Positions 59,443 through 64,000 of a stretch of 64,000 nucleotides of DNA are shown piece by piece. Within the stretch, counting starts at the first letter, position 1, and each line of letters begins with the position of its first letter. A program made the position numbers and the translations under genes. Under the pieces are notes generated by a model. It had not been told where the DNA came from, did not search any database, and saw only the letters and a list, made by a program, of their open reading frames with translations. Source of the DNA: Paenibacillus_L residui. Lineage in GTDB: Bacteria > Bacillota > Bacilli > Paenibacillales > NBRC-103111. Location of the stretch: assembly GCF_042677205.1 (NCBI RefSeq), contig NZ_JBHTIU010000027.1:186001-250000 (forward strand). Direction: 5' to 3'.

Positions 59443-60767
59443 GCAATAGCCTCCCCGGATAGATCATATTCCATCGAATGGGAAATGCGCACTTTAACCA
59501 ACTCTCCGATATTGACCTGACAATTCGTGACAAAGACCTCTCCGTCGATTTCCGGAGCGTCATATTGGGAACGCCCGATATAGACGTCATTGCGTCCGTC
59601 ATACCGTTCGATCAGCACGTCCAGTTCCTCGCCGATTCTTCGTCCGTTTCTTCGTTCTGAAATTCGTCTCTGTATCTCCATCAGCGTATTGGCTCTATAT
59701 TCCTTAACATCCTCCGGCACCTGATCCGGCAGCCTGGAGGCTGGGGTATCCTCTTCCATGGAATAAGTAAACACACCTAACCGGTCAAACTCCACCTCTT
59801 CAATAAATTTGACCAAGTTGGCGAAATCCTCTTCCGTTTCCCCCGGGAAGCCGACGATGATTGACGTTCTCAGTGCAACCTCCGGGATGCGGTCGCGGAT
59901 CTTGCGTATCAGCTCGCGGGAATCCTTCTGTCTTCCCGGCCTTCTCATTCTCTTTAAAATCCTGTCTTCACTGTGCTGCAAAGGCAGATCGATATACTTG
60001 CATATTTTCGGATTGGTGGCAATCGTCTCTATTAATTCATCCGTGAAAAATCCAGGGTAGGCATAATGAAGCCGCACCCATTCAATCCCCGGCACTTCGC
60101 TCACCTTATTCAAGAGCTCCGGCAGCATGAATTGTTCGTACAAATCTGTGCCGTAATTGGTAGAGTCCTGAGCGATAAGGCTGATTTCTTTAACCCCTTG
60201 CTCGGCCAATTGAGTGACTTCCGCAAGAATGGACTCTATGCTGCGGCTGCGGAATTTCCCCCTCATGATCGGGATGCTGCAGAAAGTGCAAGCGTTATCG
60301 CATCCTTCGGCAATCTTCACATATGCGGTATAACGTGGAGTGCCGATCCGCCGCGGCAGAATCTTCTCATAATTGAAGACCGGATTGCCGACCATAATCG
60401 GCTTCTTGCCGGCCAGAGCTTCATCAATAATATCGTTTATATTGATAAAATCTCCCGTTCCGACAATACCGTCGATCTCCGGCATTTCTTTCATTAATTC
60501 TTCCTTGTACCGCTGAGTCAAGCATCCGGATACGACCAACGCTTTCAAATTGGCGGTATGCTTCAAATCCGCCATATCTAAAATCGTGTTGACGGATTCT
60601 TCCTTAGCCGCATCGATAAAGCCGCATGTATTGACAATGATTACTGTGGCTTCCTCTTTGTTGTCTACGAGAGAATAACCCCGTTCATGAACCAATCCGG
60701 ACATAATCTCCGAATCGACCATATTTTTCTCACAGCCAAGTGTAACCACCATTACCTTCTCAGACAT
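59439..60767 (-). CDS. rimO: Ribosomal protein S12 methylthiotransferase RimO
   Basis: A 442-residue radical-SAM enzyme that adds a methylthio group to an aspartate of ribosomal protein S12. The UPF0004 Cys are in VTLGCEKNMVDSEIM, VNTCGFIDAAKEESV and VVSGCLTQRY. The radical-SAM CxxxCxxC is in AEGCDNACTFCSIPIMRGKF. The TRAM domain (GEELDVLIERYDG ... VFVTNCQVNIGELVKVRI) ends it. It differs from MiaB in the window by the CDNACTFC context and the acidic TRAM domain. GGAGG lies seven bases before the ATG. It is coupled to pgsA. Confidence 0.97.
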   Translation of the reverse strand: MSEKVMVVTLGCEKNMVDSEIMSGLVHERGYSLVDNKEEATVIIVNTCGFIDAAKEESVNTILDMADLKHTANLKALVVSGCLTQRYKEELMKEMPEIDGIVGTGDFININDIIDEALAGKKPIMVGNPVFNYEKILPRRIGTPRYTAYVKIAEGCDNACTFCSIPIMRGKFRSRSIESILAEVTQLAEQGVKEISLIAQDSTNYGTDLYEQFMLPELLNKVSEVPGIEWVRLHYAYPGFFTDELIETIATNPKICKYIDLPLQHSEDRILKRMRRPGRQKDSRELIRKIRDRIPEVALRTSIIVGFPGETEEDFANLVKFIEEVEFDRLGVFTYSMEEDTPASRLPDQVPEDVKEYRANTLMEIQRRISERRNGRRIGEELDVLIERYDGRNDVYIGRSQYDAPEIDGEVFVTNCQVNIGELVKVRISHSMEYDLSGEAIA

Positions 60768-61037
60768 TCGTAAGCCTCCAGTACCTTTTCCTAAAAGTTC
60801 GGTGAGTTATTTACATTTCGGGCCAAGTTTGGTCATCCAACCTGTCTCTATCGTTAAGGACATGCTGTCGTATCGAAGCGCTTCCCGCCAAGCTGCGGCA
60901 TCCGCCAAGCCCTGTTCCAAACTTGTTTCTCCGTTCATTGCATCACCGGACTTCCAATCCTTATCCTTTAAGTATAATATAATGTAATTTACGGTGTCAA
61001 AACGATACTTAACCGCTCTCCTCGCGGAAAGAGCGGT

Positions 61038-61529
61038 TTAACGGAAGTTTACAAATTGCAGATCCAGCGGCAGATCGGCTTGCTTCAGCAATTGAATGAC
61101 CTTCTGCAAGTCATCCTTGTTTTTACCGGATACGCGAATCTGGTCTCCTTGAATCTGACTGCTTACCTTCAGCTTGGAATCCTTGATCATCGTATTAATC
61201 TTCTTGGCGCTGGCCTGATCGATCCCTTGCTTTAAGGCAATGGATTGACGTACGGTGCTCTGGGCGGCCGGCTCAATTTTACCGAATTCCAGATTTTTCA
61301 GAGAAATGCCTCTCTTCGCCATCTTGGATTGAAGGATATCGATAACCGCCTTAAGCTTAAACTCATCGTCGGAAATAACTACTAATTGATCCTTCTCCAG
61401 CGAAAGACTGCTCCTGCTTCCCTTGAAGTCGAACCGGTTGGCCAGCTCTTTCTCCGTTTGGTTAATCGCATTATTTAACTCCTGCATATCCATCTTGGAA
61501 GTTACGTCGAAGGAATGCTCTGATGCCAT
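61038..61529 (-). CDS. YajQ-family nucleotide-binding protein
   Basis: A 163-residue UPF0234/YajQ protein with two ferredoxin-like domains. Landmarks: SFDVTSKMDMQELNNAINQT, ANRFDFKGSRSSLSLEKDQL, AKRGISLKNLEFGKIEPAAQ, KKINTMIKDSKLKVSSQIQG and DDLQKVIQLLKQADLPLDLQ followed by FVNFR. Some members bind cyclic di-GMP or RNA; the function here is unproven. AAGGGGG lies about seven bases before the ATG. A stem AACCGCTC / GAGCGGTT spans the stop codon (61013-61037) and may be a terminator. Confidence 0.95.
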   Translation of the reverse strand: MASEHSFDVTSKMDMQELNNAINQTEKELANRFDFKGSRSSLSLEKDQLVVISDDEFKLKAVIDILQSKMAKRGISLKNLEFGKIEPAAQSTVRQSIALKQGIDQASAKKINTMIKDSKLKVSSQIQGDQIRVSGKNKDDLQKVIQLLKQADLPLDLQFVNFR

Positions 61530-61664
61530 CGAAATGTCCCCCTTATCTTCTAAATCAATGAATTGAATACATTATAGCAACATTTGGTATTGAACAAAAG
61601 GGAATGCGACGAGAAAAACTCCTGTCGGAGCATTTTATGGACGAGCGACCGCTTGTTACGCCAA

Positions 61665-62335
61665 CAGCCATCATTTTCACCTTCTGATGGTGCCTTCTTT
61701 GACGGTACCGGTGACGCTTTCACGGCTTGGACGATTACCTTGAGAAGAAGTCCATTTTCTGCTGGTGCCGTGCAAGCGGAATTAGAGCGTTTAACTGGAT
61801 TTCATACACAGTAGTTTGCACCTCTGTAGCGAAATATGGAAACTACCTTGAAAATCCGTCTATTTTACCGTCTGCAGGCATCGTTGCAAGCGGAGCGGCA
61901 CGTCTAACTGTATTTTGTACAGGTAGATTCAAGCGAATGGGCGAAAATGATCAAACTAACTGGATAAACTACAGTTAAAATGGGCAACTTTGGGCGAAAC
62001 GGCTGTTTTGGTGCAAACTAGCTGTAGGTTTTCCAGTTAGTTTCCATATTTCTTCCGAGCATAGAAATCTAACTGTATGAAATCCATTTAGTTTTCAATT
62101 TTCACACTATTGAAGCAATTCAACTCTATTCTGCCTTAAAAATCCATCCATTTTCATCATCTGATGGTGCCGCGGTCAGAGGCATGGGGGTCTAAATGGA
62201 ACAACTACAGCTAGTTTGTAAAAATAGGCGTTATCAACAAAAAACCTTGATTCTAAATGTAATTCTTCCATTTACTTTGATCACTTTCCACCATTCCCTT
62301 CAATTTGCCCAAACCCATTAGAACCAACGGGTTTC
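61665..62335. repeat. Dispersed mosaic repeat RE2, copy B (inverted)
   Basis: The reverse complement of copy A at 22143-22850. Near-identical over the 300-base core (about 61890-62186) and recognisable on both sides. It lacks the extra 61-base unit of copy A. The hairpin AACCCATTAG...CAACGGGTT near 62310 corresponds to the AAACCCATT/AATGGGTT hairpin of copy A. Frames inside (61727-61978) are repeat artefacts. With the flanks, this fills most of the 61530-62766 gap between yajQ and rodZ. Confidence 0.85.
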
Positions 62336-62487
62336 TATTTGTGCAACATTTATATCCAAACTTATATTCCACCAGGCATATTAAACCTTTAAATCGATGG
62401 TTTCGCTCTGCGGAAGTTGAGTTAAAAAATTTCATGGCGGCAGGAAACTTAATTGAAGTGCAGCGCTTTGAAACATAGATTTCGAAA

Positions 62488-62511
62488 GAAAAATCCCTGC
62501 CTCCGCAGGGA
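62488..62511 (-). terminator. Terminator-like hairpin downstream of rodZ
   Basis: CCCTGC and GCAGGG around a four-base loop; the minus strand continues ATTTTTC. It is 255 bases past the rodZ stop. Bases 62512-62766 contain no gene I can identify. Confidence 0.7.
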
Positions 62512-62766
62512 CATATTGTTCCTTTGCTAAAAAATATCTTCTTCCTATCGGCTTTAAATGGGTGGCGTACGAAATCCAAACATCCAAACACAAGATGGGC
62601 GATCCCGTATTCGATCGGGCGCAATCCCATGCCTCCGGCCGCATAAGGCTTGATCCCGTCCCCAACCTGATGAAAACCTAGCCGGTGTACACCCGCAATT
62701 CTCCCAACTCGTTCTATTGGGTTGAACTAACCGGCCTATCCTTTGGGAGAAGAAGAAATCCGTCAG

Positions 62767-63780
62767 CTAACGGGCATCATTCTTGTCAGTATTCTTGGCA
62801 TCAGTCTTGGTATCATTCTTGTCAGTATTCTTGGCATCAGTCTTGGTACCATCTTTGTCGGCAATCTTGGTATTATTCTTGACTTCATCTTTGCCAGCAT
62901 TCTTTGAATCGCCCTGGGCAGCTCCGCTTTCGCTCTTCTCGGCGAATTCGAATTGAAATCGTTTAGGGTTCGGCTGGTCTCCAACATTAATGGACACTCC
63001 ATTCACCTTAAGCTCTACGGCATTAGGCGCCCCTAAATTTAGATACACAGGCTCGGTAAGCTCCCAGGTTTTGCTGGCGCCGTTCTCCAAAATTCCCGAG
63101 TCTATCGATTTCTTCTCAGGCAAAGCATCGAGTCCGATCCAGCATCTCTTTCCGGTTACCGTCAATTCCAGGTTTATTTTGTCCGTTCCGTTTATTTGAT
63201 AATAATCCACTCCGCCCTCACTCTTGACAAGCTCGACCACGGGCTGCGGTGTGGGGGTCGGTGATGGAGCGACCGATGGCTGCACAGAAGAACCGGGCGA
63301 AGGGGTGGCTGTTGCGTCCGGGTTATTGATTTCGGAGGTATGCCTATCGGTAATTTTATGCTTGTCAGGCTCCTCCAGATCATTTCCGGCAACGTGGTAC
63401 TTGTTAACGAAGAACCATATCAGGAAAAGAATCAGAATCAGAAATGCCCACAGCATAATCCCGGTAACCCATTTCCCCCAACCGTCTCCCGTTTTGGCGC
63501 TGGCCCTGCTGCGGGTGACCGTCTCGATCGCCGTTTCCGGTTCCGTCGGCGGAAGGACATTGCTGTACAGCTTGAGCAATTCGTTAGGATCCAGTCCGAC
63601 CGCTTCCGCATAGTTTTTGATAAAGGCGCGGACATAAAAATTACCGGGAAGCACCTTGTAATTCCCTTCCTCGATCGCTTCCAGATAACGCTTACGGATT
63701 TTCGTCGTTTCCTGCAAGTCTTCCAGTGATATTCCTTGTTCCAGTCTTTGCTTCTTCAGAATTTGGCCCAGCTCTTGCAC
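62767..63780 (-). CDS. rodZ: RodZ-like cell-shape protein
   Basis: A 337-residue RodZ (YmfM) protein linking the MreB cytoskeleton to the cell-wall machinery. The N-terminal HTH is LGQILKKQRLEQGISLEDLQ followed by TTKIRKRYLEAIEEGNYKVL and FYVRAFIKNYAEAVGLDPNE; one membrane segment follows (WVTGIMLWAFLILILFLIWF, about 105-125), then a Pro/Ser/Thr linker and the DUF4115 beta domain (QINGTDKINLELTVTGKRCW). The last 45 residues are a Lys/Asp/Asn/Thr-rich tail containing a 12-residue repeat. Start is GTG with AGGAGG seven bases upstream. Confidence 0.93.
   Translation of the reverse strand: MQELGQILKKQRLEQGISLEDLQETTKIRKRYLEAIEEGNYKVLPGNFYVRAFIKNYAEAVGLDPNELLKLYSNVLPPTEPETAIETVTRSRASAKTGDGWGKWVTGIMLWAFLILILFLIWFFVNKYHVAGNDLEEPDKHKITDRHTSEINNPDATATPSPGSSVQPSVAPSPTPTPQPVVELVKSEGGVDYYQINGTDKINLELTVTGKRCWIGLDALPEKKSIDSGILENGASKTWELTEPVYLNLGAPNAVELKVNGVSINVGDQPNPKRFQFEFAEKSESGAAQGDSKNAGKDEVKNNTKIADKDGTKTDAKNTDKNDTKTDAKNTDKNDAR
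62777..62850. repeat. 36-base in-frame tandem repeat in rodZ
   Basis: Two near-identical 36-base units, each encoding NDTKTDAKNTDK or a close variant, with a degenerate third unit upstream in the protein (GTKTDAKNTDKN). The unit preserves frame, so copy number could vary between strains without breaking the gene. Confidence 0.85.
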
Positions 63781-63811
63781 ACATTCACCTCCTGACTATT
63801 TCAGCCTTTAG

Positions 63812-64000
63812 TCAAAAATCCCCGTATCCGGAGTTAACTACGTCATAATTGATTTCTTCGCCGGGTTCATGTCTCAGTTCAATAATCACGTCAAAAAGAT
63901 CATAGTCGAACGGAGAGTGCTTTATAAAAATGTCGGGATGCTCAATGACCTTCGTGGAGGGCATCGCCATAATTTCCTGCACGAGCATCCGATGCTCGTC
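63812..64000 (-). CDS. DUF3388 protein (YmfK-like), C-terminal part
   Basis: The last 62 residues of a minus-strand gene that runs beyond the right edge. Reading in from the edge, the protein gives DEHRMLVQEIMAMPSTKVIE, then HPDIFIKHSPFDYDLFDVII and ELRHEPGEEINYDVVNSGYG, ending DF and TGA. This matches the C-terminus of the Bacillales DUF3388 (YmfK) family, which in B. subtilis precedes rodZ (ymfM). The 31 bases to the rodZ start include its Shine-Dalgarno, so the two are probably co-transcribed. Function is not known. Confidence 0.85.
   Translation of the reverse strand, partial: DEHRMLVQEIMAMPSTKVIEHPDIFIKHSPFDYDLFDVIIELRHEPGEEINYDVVNSGYGDF

Noticed and set aside
1..64000. CRISPR arrays, tRNA or rRNA genes, insertion sequences and prophage genes
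   Set aside because: No regularly spaced direct repeats with unique spacers, no tRNA-like clover leaf or rRNA sequence, and no transposase, integrase or phage structural protein were recognised on either strand.

Overview
The window looks like chromosomal DNA of an endospore-forming, Gram-positive, Paenibacillus-like member of the Bacillales. Support for this: the order rodZ-yajQ-rimO-pgsA-cinA-recA-recX-rny-ymdB-spoVS-...-korAB-miaB-ricA, which is a Bacillales backbone; spore genes (alpha/beta SASP, tgl, spoVS, an Hsp20-like protein); strong AGGAGG ribosome binding sites; and frequent GTG/TTG starts. Almost every gene is on the minus strand. The exceptions are the SAP-domain gene, tgl and mgtC. 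No rRNA, tRNA, CRISPR array or insertion sequence was recognised.

Region 1 (0-7.7 kb): a MalT-like LuxR activator downstream of a three-gene ABC-2 exporter, then a calcium-loop lipoprotein with a clear promoter, and a divergent SAP-domain gene. Region 2 (7.9-14.3 kb): a complete thiazole/oxazole-modified peptide (TOMM) locus of the heterocycloanthracin/sonorensin kind. Transcription order is a Cys-repeat precursor peptide (14002-14259), a ThiF-like leader-binding maturation protein, a fused YcaO cyclodehydratase ending in a PxPxP tail, and a SagB-type dehydrogenase. The precursor core has cysteine at every third residue for 14 repeats and is the most interesting object in the window. Region 3 (14.6-22 kb): a zinc-starvation cluster (znuC-znuB-znuA-zur, a DUF318 permease with its TIGR03943 partner, and a CobW/YciC-type GTPase). 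Two near-perfect Zur boxes and one degenerate one precede the three units, so zur probably lies inside its own regulon.

Region 4 (22-27.5 kb): a mosaic repeat, an Hsp20-like protein, a CPBP protease, and a sugar transporter with a ChbG deacetylase. Region 5 (27.7-34.2 kb): an eight-gene ectoine locus in the order ehuB-ehuC-ehuD-ehuA-ectA-ectB-ectC-ectD, joining uptake, synthesis and hydroxylation of the osmolyte, with a GTGA start/stop overlap at the ehuA-ectA junction. Region 6 (35-45.5 kb): spore and housekeeping genes, a probable cell-wall-salvage operon (serine hydrolase, GNAT, PIG-L) with a well-formed promoter and palindromic operator, DNA repair (mug), mgtC and a nucleobase permease. 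Region 7 (45.5-64 kb): the conserved backbone listed above, with an SOS box and promoter at recA, ymdB lacking any ordinary start codon behind its Shine-Dalgarno, and a DUF3388 gene running off the right edge.

Two families of dispersed repeats interrupt this layout. A structured element of about 95 bp occurs three times (94, 27549, 34921), each time just past the terminator of a minus-strand gene. A mosaic element of about 600-700 bp occurs twice, inverted, 39 kb apart (22143 and 61665).
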